64,000 nt of DNA from Rhizobium sp. AC27/96 (GTDB taxonomy: Bacteria > Pseudomonadota > Alphaproteobacteria > Rhizobiales > Rhizobiaceae): positions 62,001-126,000 of the forward strand of contig NZ_LXKN01000001.1 of assembly GCF_001692325.1 (NCBI RefSeq), read 5' to 3'. How positions within the stretch are numbered: position 1 is the stretch's first letter; the number at the start of each line of letters is the position of its first letter. Below are positions 1 to 8,505 of the stretch, one piece after another. The notes beneath the pieces are model-generated. The model had not been told where the DNA came from. It saw only the letters and a program-made list of their open reading frames with translations, and made no database searches. Both the position numbers and the translations under genes were made by a program.

Positions 1-503
1 TCGTCGATGGCGGCGAGCGCTTCCTCGACCGTCATGGCGACTGTAACGCCTTTGCCGGCAGCAAGCCCGTCGGCCTTGACGACGATCGGCGCTCCCTGTG
101 CACGGACATAGGCCTTCGCCTTCGGGCCATTGTTGAAGCGCTGGTAGGCGCCTGTTGGAATGTCGTAGCGGGCGCAGATATCCTTGGTGAAGCCCTTGGA
201 TCCCTCGAGCTGGGCCGCATCTGCGGAAGGGCCGAACACGGCGATGCCGGCAGCGCGCAGGGCATCTGCGATGCCGGCGACCAGCGGCGCTTCCGGTCCG
301 ACCACGACGAAGTCGATGGCCTTCTCCTTGCAGAATGCGACGACCGCGTCATGATTATCGATATCGAGTGCCGCGAGCTTTGCATGTTCGGCGATGCCGG
401 GATTGCCGGGTGCGGCATAGAATTCCGTCATGAGTGGCGATTGCGCCAGCTTCCAGGCCAAAGCGTGCTCGCGTCCGCCCGATCCGATCAACAGAACTCT
501 CAT
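1..503 (-). CDS. purD: Phosphoribosylamine-glycine ligase (GAR synthetase), partial
   Basis: PurD ligates glycine to 5-phosphoribosylamine with ATP, the second step of de novo purine synthesis in the cytoplasm. About 167 N-terminal residues are present; the rest lies beyond the left edge. The N-terminus starts [19 protein letters not shown], the hallmark of the family, and contains the AAPGNPGI stretch; the visible part ends in the ATP-grasp region around [13 protein letters not shown]. The ATG is at 503 on the minus strand. The gene is divergent from tex, leaving a shared ~250-bp promoter region. Identification is secure; completeness cannot be judged. Confidence 0.95.
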   Translation of the reverse strand, partial: MRVLLIGSGGREHALAWKLAQSPLMTEFYAAPGNPGIAEHAKLAALDIDNHDAVVAFCKEKAIDFVVVGPEAPLVAGIADALRAAGIAVFGPSADAAQLEGSKGFTKDICARYDIPTGAYQRFNNGPKAKAYVRAQGAPIVVKADGLAAGKGVTVAMTVEEALAAID

Positions 504-750
504 GGCTTGCCCTCTTGTTGCATCCATTTGCGCGGTTAAGCGGGGTTGGGCCAAAGGTCAAGCGTCAAATCCTGTGGAGGCGTGGCCGCCAACATTGCGT
601 TGCCTTTTTATGTCGCTAAAGCGGGTATGGTTTTGGACGCGAGACCGCCGCTCCCCTGCCGGATCGGCATGGTCCGCGTCGAAAACTGCTTCTTATGCCA
701 GCGGGATCGTGCTTATGGTCCCCTAACCTTTGTCCAGTTCAGAGAGTCAC

Positions 751-3060
751 ATGGCCGCCGATATTCGTTCCCTTGCCGCAACCATCGCCGCCGAGATCAA
801 TTCCCGCCCGGAGCAGGCCAAGTCCGCCATCGAGCTTCTCGATGAAGGCGCGACGGTGCCGTTCATTGCCCGCTACCGCAAGGAAGTGACCGGTGGTCTT
901 GATGACGGGCAGCTGCGGACGCTGGCGGAGCGCCTCGTCTATCTCCGTGACCTGGAAGCTCGCCGCGCTGCCATCATCGAGTCCATCACCGGCCAGGGCA
1001 AGATGACCGACGAGCTGATGGGCAAGATCACCAAGGTTGGCACCAAGGCCGAGCTGGAAGATCTCTATCTGCCCTACAAGCAGAAACGCCGCACGCGCGC
1101 CGAGATCGCCAGAGAGCGCGGCCTCGGTCCGCTTGCAGAAACCATCCTCACCGATCGCTCGAAAGAGCCCGCCGCTCTCGCCGAGGGCTTCATCACGGCC
1201 GATGTGGCCGATGTGAAGACAGCGCTCGAAGGCGCGCGCGATATCATAGCCGAAGGTATTGCCGAGAATGCCGATCTGCTCGGCAAGCTGCGCGGCTACA
1301 TGAAGACGAATGCCACGCTGAAGGCGGCCGTCGTGGACGGCAAGCAGGAGGCCGGTGCCAAATTCTCGGACTATTTCGCGCATCAGGAGCGGTGGGCAAC
1401 TGCACCGGGCCATCGGGCGCTGGCGATGCTGCGCGGCTGGAACGAAGAGTTCCTGACGCTGACAATCGATATCGACGTGGATACCGCCTCGCCGAGCAAG
1501 CCTGTGGAGCGCATGATTGCCACCGCCTACGAGATCGGCCCGAGCAAGCCAGGCGACCGATGGCTGATGGATGTCGCCAGCTGGACATGGCGGGTGAAGC
1601 TTTCCATGTCGCTGTCGCTTGATCTCATGCGGGAGCTGCGCGAACGCGGCGAGGAAGAGGCAATCCACGTCTTCGCCCGCAACCTGAAGGATCTGCTGCT
1701 GGCAGCGCCCGCCGGCTCGCGCGCCACCATGGGTCTCGATCCCGGCATCCGCACCGGCGTCAAGGTCGCCGTTGTCGACGGCACGGGCAAGCTTCTGGAG
1801 ACGACGACAGTCTATCCCTTCCCGCCAAGGAACGATGTGCGCGGCACGCAGGCGACGCTGGCGGCGCTCGTCCGCAAGCACAAGGTCGAGCTGATTTCCA
1901 TCGGCAACGGCACCGGCAGCCGCGAAACGGAAAAGCTGGTCACCGATATGCTGGCCGAACTGCCCGCACCGAAGCCGACCAAGGTCATCGTTTCGGAGGC
2001 CGGCGCATCGGTCTATTCCGCCTCGGAGACCGCGGCGCTGGAATTTCCCGGCCTCGACGTTTCGCTGCGCGGCGCCGTCTCCATTGCGCGCCGCCTGCAG
2101 GACCCGCTGGCCGAGCTGGTGAAGATCGAACCGAAGTCGATCGGTGTCGGCCAATATCAGCACGATGTCGACCAGCTGAAGCTGTCGCGTTCGCTGGATG
2201 CCGTTGTAGAAGACGCGGTCAATGCGGTCGGCGTCGATCTGAACACGGCCTCGGCGCCGCTGCTCGCCCGTGTCTCCGGCCTCGGCCCATCGATCGCCGA
2301 TGCGATCGTCAAGCACCGCGACGGCGAGGGGCCTTTCGCAAGCCGCAAGGATCTGCTGAAGGTCGCCCGCCTTGGCCAGCGCACTTTCGAACAATGCGCC
2401 GGCTTTCTGCGCATTCCCAACGGCAAGGAGCCGCTGGACGCCTCCTCGGTGCATCCGGAAGCCTATGGTGTGGCCAAGAAGATCGTTGCCGCCTGCGGGC
2501 GCGACCTGCGCAGCCTCATGGGTGACGCTGTGGCGCTGAAGGCGATCGATCCGCGCCAGTTTATCGACGACAAGTTCGGTCTACCAACAGTGCGCGACAT
2601 CATTGCCGAGCTGGAAAAGCCGGGCCGCGATCCGCGCCCGAGCTTCAAGACTGCGACCTTCGCCGAGGGCGTCAACGAGATCAGCGATCTCAAGCCCGGT
2701 ATGCTGCTTGAGGGAACGGTCACCAATGTCGCCGCCTTTGGCGCCTTCGTGGACATTGGCGTCCATCAGGACGGTTTGGTGCATGTCTCGCAATTAGCCG
2801 ATCGCTTCGTCAAGGATCCGCATGAGGTCGTCAAGGCCGGCGATGTCGTGAAGGTGAGAGTGGTCGAAGTCGACGTGAAGCGGAAGCGAATCGCCCTCTC
2901 CATGCGCAAAGATGGCAGCACTGTGGCGGCGCCTTCCGGACGTGAGTCGCGCGAGCAAGGTGGTGCGCGCAACGCTGGGGTTAGAAGCAATAGCCGGCCA
3001 AAGGCCGAGGAACGGGGTAGTTTTGGTGCTGCCTTGGCGGAAGCAATCAAACGAAAATAA
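751..3060 (+). CDS. tex: Tex family RNA-binding transcription accessory protein
   Basis: Tex is a widely conserved cytoplasmic nucleic-acid-binding protein related to eukaryotic Spt6. The 769-residue length is usual. An N-terminal helical region ([17 protein letters not shown]) is followed by a YqgF/RNase H-like domain from about residue 327 ([18 protein letters not shown]), two helix-hairpin-helix units at about 497-555, and an S1 RNA-binding domain at about 648-718 ([16 protein letters not shown]). The tail is basic and low-complexity. An in-frame TTG lies 21 bases upstream, but ATG at 751 gives the usual start MAADIRSLA. Its precise role in rhizobia is not defined by this sequence. Confidence 0.93.
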   Translation: MAADIRSLAATIAAEINSRPEQAKSAIELLDEGATVPFIARYRKEVTGGLDDGQLRTLAERLVYLRDLEARRAAIIESITGQGKMTDELMGKITKVGTKAELEDLYLPYKQKRRTRAEIARERGLGPLAETILTDRSKEPAALAEGFITADVADVKTALEGARDIIAEGIAENADLLGKLRGYMKTNATLKAAVVDGKQEAGAKFSDYFAHQERWATAPGHRALAMLRGWNEEFLTLTIDIDVDTASPSKPVERMIATAYEIGPSKPGDRWLMDVASWTWRVKLSMSLSLDLMRELRERGEEEAIHVFARNLKDLLLAAPAGSRATMGLDPGIRTGVKVAVVDGTGKLLETTTVYPFPPRNDVRGTQATLAALVRKHKVELISIGNGTGSRETEKLVTDMLAELPAPKPTKVIVSEAGASVYSASETAALEFPGLDVSLRGAVSIARRLQDPLAELVKIEPKSIGVGQYQHDVDQLKLSRSLDAVVEDAVNAVGVDLNTASAPLLARVSGLGPSIADAIVKHRDGEGPFASRKDLLKVARLGQRTFEQCAGFLRIPNGKEPLDASSVHPEAYGVAKKIVAACGRDLRSLMGDAVALKAIDPRQFIDDKFGLPTVRDIIAELEKPGRDPRPSFKTATFAEGVNEISDLKPGMLLEGTVTNVAAFGAFVDIGVHQDGLVHVSQLADRFVKDPHEVVKAGDVVKVRVVEVDVKRKRIALSMRKDGSTVAAPSGRESREQGGARNAGVRSNSRPKAEERGSFGAALAEAIKRK

Positions 3061-3205
3061 GGACTTAGCGAGAGATTATGCAAGAATGTCACACCCTGTC
3101 ACAGTTGTTGTCAGAGTGCCAATCACAGCGAAAAGCTGATCTTGCCACAGGACTGTGAGGCGCTAAAGTCTGCCTTAATGTCATGTCATAACATTCGAGG
3201 CGTCC

Positions 3206-4465
3206 ATGGCGTCGGCACTTCTATCTCTCGTCAAGAAACTCATCCGTAAAGGTTCGCTGAAAATCACGCTCGCTTCCGGCGAGACGCAGGTGATCGGCGA
3301 CGGCACCGGCGAAACCATCGTCGTGCGCATCGCTGATCAGCAGGCGGAGGACGCGATTGCGCGCGATCCGACCTTGAAGCTCGGCGAAATGTACATGGAA
3401 GGACGCTTCATACTGGAGCAGGGGGATATCTATGAATTCCTCTCCCTGGTGAAGCAGAACACCACCAACGAAATCTTCGACCTGCGCATGGCCGCCCTGC
3501 TCATGGGGCGCATCGTCTGGCAGCAGCTCAAGAGCCGCTCACCGATCAATCGCAACAAGTACAATGTTGCGCATCACTACGATCTGTCGGCCAAGCTCTT
3601 CGATCTCTTCCTCGACGAGGACTGGCAATATTCCTGCGCCTATTTCAATCCGCCGGGCATCAGCCTGTACGAGGCGCAGGTTGCCAAGAAGCGCCATATC
3701 GCCGCCAAGCTCTTGGTCGAGCCCGGTCAGCGAGTGCTGGAAATCGGCTCCGGCTGGGGCGGCATGGCGATGTATCTTGCCGAAGCCTATCCCGGTCTCG
3801 ATGTCACCGGCATCACCTTGAGCGAAGAACAGCTGAAGGTCTCGCGTGAACGCGCCGCCAAGCGCGGCCTGTCCGATCGCGTGCGCTTCGAGCTGCAGGA
3901 TTACCGCTATCTCAAGGGAAAGAAGTTCGACCGTATCGTTTCGGTCGGCATGTTCGAACATGTCGGCATCGGCGATTACCGCAAGTTCTTCAACAAGGTA
4001 TCCGAGTTGCTCGACGATAACGGTGTCATGCTACTGCATTCGATCGCGCGTCCGAAGCCAAGCTTTGCGACGAATGCCTTTATCGAGAAGTATATCTTCC
4101 CGGGCGGCTATATTCCGTCGATCGGCGAGACCACGCCGCCGCTGGAAAAGGCAGGTTTGTTGTCCAGGGATATCGAAACCCTGCCGATGCACTATGCCTA
4201 CACGCTGCGGCATTGGCGGAACAACTTCGTGGCGCGCAAGGCCGAGGCCGTTGCGCTCTATGACGAGAATTTCTTCCGCATGTGGGAATTCTACCTGGCC
4301 GGTTCCGAAATGGGCTTCCGCTGGGACGAGCTTTTCATCATGCAGATCCAGATCGCCAAGAACCAGTTCGCCGTTCCTGATAACCGTAATTACATTGCGG
4401 AACGCGAGGCGAAGCTGAAGGAATTCGAGGCAACGCGTGCGCCGCTGGAGAAGATAACGTTCTAA
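3206..4465 (+). CDS. cfa: Cyclopropane-fatty-acyl-phospholipid synthase
   Basis: This enzyme transfers a methylene group from S-adenosylmethionine to unsaturated acyl chains of membrane phospholipids, a modification linked to acid and stationary-phase tolerance. The protein has 419 residues, a usual length. The SAM site VLEIGSGWGGMA sits at about 176-187, and family motifs include NVAHHYDLSAKLFDLFLDEDWQ and FEHVGIGDYRKFF. ATG 3206 follows a GAGGCG Shine-Dalgarno. It is a single gene with its own ~145-bp upstream region and a strong hairpin after its stop. Rhizobia often carry two cfa paralogues, and which one this is cannot be told. Confidence 0.93.
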   Translation: MASALLSLVKKLIRKGSLKITLASGETQVIGDGTGETIVVRIADQQAEDAIARDPTLKLGEMYMEGRFILEQGDIYEFLSLVKQNTTNEIFDLRMAALLMGRIVWQQLKSRSPINRNKYNVAHHYDLSAKLFDLFLDEDWQYSCAYFNPPGISLYEAQVAKKRHIAAKLLVEPGQRVLEIGSGWGGMAMYLAEAYPGLDVTGITLSEEQLKVSRERAAKRGLSDRVRFELQDYRYLKGKKFDRIVSVGMFEHVGIGDYRKFFNKVSELLDDNGVMLLHSIARPKPSFATNAFIEKYIFPGGYIPSIGETTPPLEKAGLLSRDIETLPMHYAYTLRHWRNNFVARKAEAVALYDENFFRMWEFYLAGSEMGFRWDELFIMQIQIAKNQFAVPDNRNYIAEREAKLKEFEATRAPLEKITF

Positions 4466-4491
4466 ACGGTCAATTGCCGTTCTTTTCGCTG

Positions 4492-4521
4492 CGCCGGCCC
4501 CTGGGTTTCCAGGGGCCGGCG
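4492..4521. terminator. Hairpin between convergent genes
   Basis: A perfect 13-bp inverted repeat (arms 4492-4504 and 4509-4521, loop GTTT) is followed by a T-rich stretch. It lies between the converging cfa and lipoprotein genes and probably terminates transcription, most clearly for cfa. Confidence 0.75.
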
Positions 4522-4535
4522 TTTGTATTTCAAAA

Positions 4536-4970
4536 TCATTTTCCGACGTGAACGACGAATGTTCCGTCTTGCACCGTGCCGTCTGTGTTCAATCCAGTCA
4601 GGCGAATGGTGAATTGATCGGTGCCCGCGAAGCCCGGGTTCGGCGTGTAGAAAATGATGTTTCCCTGAACGGTTTTGCCGCTGCATATGAAAGCAGGGCT
4701 GTCCTTCGCAAATTTCGCGGCGACAGGACCATGTTCGACATCGACTTTGCCATGAGCTGGCTCTTTGACAACGCCGGTATAGGGGAAGCCCGCAAAGGTG
4801 CAGTCCTGCTTTACCAGCGAGGTGCTCGTGATTTTTGTTTTCTTGCCGGGGGCGATCCTGCTTGAAAAATGGCTTTGCTTCGCGCCCCCGATCGGTGCGC
4901 TGACGCAACCTGACAGTGCAACGCCAATGCCGAGGAACAGGCCTAGGGAAATCAGGGATGTTGTCTTCAT
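4536..4970 (-). CDS. Hypothetical lipoprotein
   Basis: A 144-residue exported protein of unknown function. The N-terminus has a hydrophobic signal ending in the lipobox LSGC at about residues 19-22, so it is probably lipidated and anchored in a membrane. The mature part is short, with two further cysteines, and ends in a beta-rich segment (NPGFAGTDQFTIRLTG) resembling bacterial Ig-like or cadherin-like repeat proteins. It is transcribed alone, divergent from the MipA/OmpV-like gene, with about 270 bp between them. No family was recognised with confidence. Confidence 0.7.
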   Translation of the reverse strand: MKTTSLISLGLFLGIGVALSGCVSAPIGGAKQSHFSSRIAPGKKTKITSTSLVKQDCTFAGFPYTGVVKEPAHGKVDVEHGPVAAKFAKDSPAFICSGKTVQGNIIFYTPNPGFAGTDQFTIRLTGLNTDGTVQDGTFVVHVGK

Positions 4971-5241
4971 TTGTTTCTCTTCTGCAGGATCCGGGGCTTT
5001 GAATGATCATGCGCTGCAGCACGCAGGTGACCATTACCTATGATTGAGTATCTCATAACCCATTTAAATCACCGCGACAGATCCGCGCAGGCTGCGGGCC
5101 AACAAATTTCAACCTAAATTTGGCTTGCTCACCGGATTCGGCTGCTTGTGGTTAAGAGACCGGTAACGCGATCCGGATAGTTTGAGGCAACTCTAGGGCT
5201 GCGTGTATGGCCCTTTGTATTGCGTATTATGGAGTTGCGTT

Positions 5242-6051
5242 GTGTTTGTAAAATCGCGTCTTTTTTTCACTCTCAGCTTGCTTGCTGCCTCCACCGGCGC
5301 CGCCTCGGCGGGAGACGGCCAGCATCTCTGGTCGGGCGATTGGTACTTAAGCGTCGGCGCAGCCGGTTTCTCCGCGCCGAAGTTCGAGGGTGGCAAGCAC
5401 AACAAGCTTCAGTGGGCGCCGCTGGTCTCCGTCGGCCGCCAGGGCCCCGGTCCGCGCTTCTCCTCGCGCAATGACAATCCTTCCTTTGCCTTTATCGAGA
5501 CTGATGCTTTTCGCGTCGGTATCGTCGGCAAGTTCGTGCCGAGCCGCGATAGCGGGGACGGGCGCGAGTTGAGGGGGTTGAAGAAGACCAAATGGGGTCT
5601 TGAAGCCGGTGGTTTTGCCGAAGCCTATCCGACGGACTGGCTCCGGGCGCGCGTCGAAGTGCGCCAGGGCATCCGCGCCCATAGCGGCCTCGTCGCCGAC
5701 GCTGCCGTTGATGCTTTCACCGATATCACCCCGGAGTTCCGCGCCTCGGCCGGTCCGCGCATGACGCTCGCCACCAACGACTATTTCAACACCTACTACG
5801 GCGTTAACGCGCGCGAGTCGGCGGCATCGGGCTTGAGCCGCTATAGCCCGGGCGGCGGCGTAAAGTCCGTCGGTTTCGGTGGCGCCCTGACCTGGAAGGC
5901 TTCGCAAAACTGGACGACCAGCACCTTTCTTGAATATACCCGCCTGACAGGCCCCGCTGGTGACAGCAGCCTCGTGCGCGAGCGCGGCGACCGCAATCAG
6001 TTGCTGATCGGTGTCTCCGCCAGCTACAAGTTCAATTTCACGATGAACTGA
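5242..6051 (+). CDS. MipA/OmpV family outer-membrane protein
   Basis: The 269-residue product has a cleavable signal peptide (FVKSRLFFTLSLLAAS...ASA) and alternating beta-strand segments rich in aromatic residues, ending in YKFNFTMN with a C-terminal aromatic pattern typical of outer-membrane barrels. WYLSVGAAGFSAPKFEG and the VGRQGPGPRFSSRNDN region resemble MipA/OmpV proteins, which in E. coli scaffold murein enzymes. GTG 5242 is chosen because GGAG lies 7 bases upstream and the signal peptide then begins directly; the frame stays open further upstream to 5203. The function in rhizobia is unknown. Confidence 0.75.
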   Translation: MFVKSRLFFTLSLLAASTGAASAGDGQHLWSGDWYLSVGAAGFSAPKFEGGKHNKLQWAPLVSVGRQGPGPRFSSRNDNPSFAFIETDAFRVGIVGKFVPSRDSGDGRELRGLKKTKWGLEAGGFAEAYPTDWLRARVEVRQGIRAHSGLVADAAVDAFTDITPEFRASAGPRMTLATNDYFNTYYGVNARESAASGLSRYSPGGGVKSVGFGGALTWKASQNWTTSTFLEYTRLTGPAGDSSLVRERGDRNQLLIGVSASYKFNFTMN

Positions 6052-6113
6052 AATGAGTGGGGCTCCGGCCCCGCCGCTTGACCTCCAAGGCCGGATGTCA
6101 CTACTAGTTGCCT

Positions 6114-7076
6114 ATGCAAAAGACAGGCGACATCAACGGGCGCGTCGCTGACGCGCCATCCGGCAACTGGGTGTACCGCGTTCTACCCCCGGCACTGTGG
6201 CCCTATGCGCAGCTCGCGCGCTGGGACAGGCCGATCGGCTGGCAGCTTCTGATGTGGCCGTGCTTCTGGTCGGTAGCACTTGCCGCCAATGCCTCGGCGT
6301 CCACGGGGCATGGTTCACCAGGCCTTGTGGTGGTCTATCATCTCTTCCTTTATTTCATCGGCGCCGTCGCCATGCGGGGCGCCGGCTGCACCTATAATGA
6401 TCTGGTCGACCACAAGATCGACATGTCGGTGGCACGTACCCGCTCGCGCCCGCTGCCATCAGGCCGCGTGACGCGCAGTCAGGCCAAGGTCTTCATCGCG
6501 CTGCAGGCTCTGGTCGGCTTGCTGGTGCTGCTGCAATTCAATTGGTTCGCGGTCATTCTCGGCGTGCTGTCGCTGGCCATCGTCGCGCTTTATCCCTTTG
6601 CCAAGCGCTTTACCGATTGGCCGCAATTCTTCCTCGGCCTTGCATTTTCCTGGGGCGCTCTCATGGGTTGGGCCGGTCTGTTCGGCAGCCTGTCCTTTGC
6701 ACCGATCATCCTTTACGCAGCCGCCATCCTCTGGACGATCGGTTACGACACCATCTATGCGCATCAGGACAAGGAAGACGACGAACTGATCGGCGTGCGC
6801 TCGACTGCCCGGCTTTTCGGTGACCAGACGCGGCTTTGGCTGATCGGGCTTTATGGCGCAACGCTGCTTTTGATGCTGATCGCGTTCGCGCTGGCCGGTG
6901 CAGGTTGGCTCTCCTATGTCGGCCTGATCGTTGCCGGCGGCATGTTCGCCTATCAGATTGCCGTGCTCGATATCAACGACGGCGAGCAGTGCCTCGCCCT
7001 GTTCAAATCGAACAACCGGGTCGGCCTGATCATCTTCGCCGGTCTCTTCCTGTCGTTTCTGTTTCTTGTTCCTTGA
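6114..7076 (+). CDS. ubiA: 4-hydroxybenzoate polyprenyltransferase
   Basis: UbiA attaches the polyprenyl tail to 4-hydroxybenzoate, an early membrane-bound step of ubiquinone synthesis. The 320-residue protein has multiple hydrophobic helices and the two metal-diphosphate motifs of the family: NDLVDHKID at 95-103 and YDTIYAHQDKEDD at 211-223. The sequence RPIGWQLLMWPCFW is also typical. ATG 6114 is preferred over the in-frame TTG at 6108. An acetyltransferase gene follows 22 bases after the stop and may be co-transcribed. The C-terminal KSNNRVGLIIF segment matches proteobacterial UbiA. Confidence 0.93.
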   Translation: MQKTGDINGRVADAPSGNWVYRVLPPALWPYAQLARWDRPIGWQLLMWPCFWSVALAANASASTGHGSPGLVVVYHLFLYFIGAVAMRGAGCTYNDLVDHKIDMSVARTRSRPLPSGRVTRSQAKVFIALQALVGLLVLLQFNWFAVILGVLSLAIVALYPFAKRFTDWPQFFLGLAFSWGALMGWAGLFGSLSFAPIILYAAAILWTIGYDTIYAHQDKEDDELIGVRSTARLFGDQTRLWLIGLYGATLLLMLIAFALAGAGWLSYVGLIVAGGMFAYQIAVLDINDGEQCLALFKSNNRVGLIIFAGLFLSFLFLVP

Positions 7077-7098
7077 TCGCGCCTGTTGAGGGATTGCC

Positions 7099-7554
7099 GT
7101 GGCCTGCAAAATCCGCCTGGCTCGCGAAGGGGATGCTGAAGCAATCAGTCGCGTGATCATCGCTGCCCTTCGCGAAACCAATGCCGGAGACTATTCTCCC
7201 GAGATCATTGCCCGCGTTGCTGAAAACTTCAGTCCCGCTGCCGTGCTCCCGCTTCTGGCATCCCGAGTGGTCTTCGTGGCAGTCGAAGGCGCGACGGTGG
7301 TCGGCACCGCCAGTCTCGATGGCGCCGTGGTTCGCACCGTATTCGTATCGCCTTCGGCGCAGAAACAAGGTGTCGGTCTGATGCTCATGGCTGAAATAGA
7401 AGGTGCGGCCAGAGCCAATGGCATCGCGGTCCTCTCCGTGCCATCGTCCATCACGGCACAGGGCTTTTACGCGAAGCGCGGTTTCGAAGTCGTCGAGGAG
7501 CGCTACCATGGAGATGAGCGGACGATCGTCATGAAACGATCCTTGGCCTCCTAA
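7099..7554 (+). CDS. GNAT family N-acetyltransferase
   Basis: A 151-residue single-domain acetyltransferase of the GCN5-related superfamily, predicted to move an acetyl group from acetyl-CoA to an unknown amine. The acetyl-CoA site is visible as VFVSPSAQKQGVGLMLM at about residues 75-92, and the C-terminal half contains GFYAKRGFEVVEE, the usual beta6-beta7 region. Translation starts at GTG 7099 after GAGGGA. It is probably in an operon with ubiA (22-bp gap). Its substrate cannot be inferred. Confidence 0.8.
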   Translation: MACKIRLAREGDAEAISRVIIAALRETNAGDYSPEIIARVAENFSPAAVLPLLASRVVFVAVEGATVVGTASLDGAVVRTVFVSPSAQKQGVGLMLMAEIEGAARANGIAVLSVPSSITAQGFYAKRGFEVVEERYHGDERTIVMKRSLAS

Positions 7555-7560
7555 AGATTT

Positions 7561-7589
7561 CGGCCGCGGGATTGATGATCCCGCGGCCG
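7561..7589. terminator. Strong hairpin between convergent genes
   Basis: A perfect 12-bp GC-rich inverted repeat (arms 7561-7572 and 7578-7589, 5-base loop) lies between the acetyltransferase stop and the converging DUF6101-like gene. There is no long T-run, so termination may be partial. Confidence 0.6.
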
Positions 7590-7622
7590 ACAGTTGGCAG
7601 TATTCTTCTGATCGGGCGCGGC

Positions 7623-8189
7623 TCAGTGCCTTGCAATGATCTCGCGGCCTTCGATCTTCATCTTGATGCCGAGCTTGCCAGTCGAGCGGCGCACCAGGAA
7701 GCGCGGGCGGCGATCGGCGAAATAGGAGTGGCGGCGACGCGGCTGGCTGTCCTGCGACCGGACGCCGCCCAGATGTTCTTCCAGCGGACGAGCAACGCCG
7801 TCGGCTTCGATCATCAGCATCGGGATACGGAAGGCTTCCGACCAGGAGCGCCAGTCGGCAGCGATGTCGCTGAGGTCGTGAGCAACGAGGAGGGGGATGC
7901 AGAGATCCGGATCGGAGTGATGCAGTTCCAGCGTGACGGTGACTTCGCCGTCGCCATGGTCGATGGCCCGTGCGGCAACACCCATGAAGGCGCGCTTCGG
8001 CAGAGCGACGGACAGTGGCAGTCCGCTGGATGGGAGGATCTTGCGCAGAACCGCTCCACGCTCGTCGATCGTGATGGTGACGTCTCCATCGGCACCGCGC
8101 ATGGCGTAGCTGACCTGTTGGGGAAAGCGCGTCGGATCAAGTCGCAGTGTGGTTCCAGCCCAATCGGGCTTAAGGACGGTATTTGTCAT
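7623..8189 (-). CDS. DUF6101-like conserved protein
   Basis: A 188-residue soluble protein conserved in Rhizobiales; I recall this family under the name DUF6101, unverified here. Visible features are an N-terminal beta-rich part (GDVTITIDERGAVLRKILPSSGLP), a central LHHSDPDLCIPLLVAHDL segment, and a very basic C-terminus (PRRRHSYFADRRPRFLVRR). The latter suggests nucleic-acid or phosphate binding, but no catalytic motif is evident. The ATG has AAGGG about 10 bases upstream. The leader carries a structured element, and the gene is divergent from the DUF1217 gene. Confidence 0.7.
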   Translation of the reverse strand: MTNTVLKPDWAGTTLRLDPTRFPQQVSYAMRGADGDVTITIDERGAVLRKILPSSGLPLSVALPKRAFMGVAARAIDHGDGEVTVTLELHHSDPDLCIPLLVAHDLSDIAADWRSWSEAFRIPMLMIEADGVARPLEEHLGGVRSQDSQPRRRHSYFADRRPRFLVRRSTGKLGIKMKIEGREIIARH

Positions 8190-8204
8190 CGATTTTCTAC
8201 CCTT

Positions 8205-8296
8205 GCTTTACCTGAGAGCCCGTTTCCCGGCCTTCTCTCGGAGAACTTTTGTCCTCTCGTTGTTGGGCAGATTAGGCGCCGTCTCTTCCGGACAGC
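8205..8296 (-). promoter_or_regulatory. Structured 5' leader of the DUF6101-like gene
   Basis: Read on the minus strand, the leader begins GCTGTCCGGAAGAGACGG and ends CTCTCAGGTAAAGC just before the AAGGG ribosome site. The 3' strand resembles the closing strand of glycine-riboswitch aptamers, and an upstream AGAGA could pair with it across about 80 bases. The conserved CCGAAG core is not intact, so this is recorded only as a candidate structured leader. Confidence 0.35.
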
Positions 8297-8391
8297 TTAA
8301 AAATCGAGGTTAAGAAAACTTTGCGTCCTCAAATGGTTAGCAAAGTCGAATGCATCAGGGTTTCCATAAAGTGAACACACGGCAGGGCGGC

Positions 8392-8418
8392 TGCCTCAAT
8401 ATAGTGCACGTATAAGGT
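8392..8418 (+). promoter_or_regulatory. Bipartite promoter-region motif, copy 1
   Basis: TGCCTCAATAT-N7-GTATAAGGT, ending 87 bases before the DUF1217 gene. All 20 fixed positions recur with the same 7-base spacer at 54640-54666 upstream of the DD-carboxypeptidase gene. It may be a shared activator site or an unusual promoter; which one is not known. The rest of the 8190-8505 gap holds the minus-strand leader and nothing else recognised. Confidence 0.5.
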
Positions 8419-8505
8419 GAGTGCGTGTAAGTCTCGGGTAAGGTTTGTATGTAACAATCACCGCTAGATTCGCCCCTTTATTAGAGATCTATTGGGATTC
8501 TGCTG

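Noticed and set aside
739..2454. A 571-codon minus-strand frame opposite tex
   Set aside because: Antisense shadow; tex has complete domain content on the plus strand.
8205..8296. A firm glycine riboswitch call
   Set aside because: The 3' strand fits but the conserved CCGAAG core does not, and no glycine-cleavage or transport gene follows; kept only as a candidate leader.
7572..8300. A 242-codon plus-strand frame opposite the DUF6101-like gene
   Set aside because: It starts inside the terminator hairpin and lacks a ribosome site; the minus-strand product resembles a conserved family and has AAGGG before its ATG.
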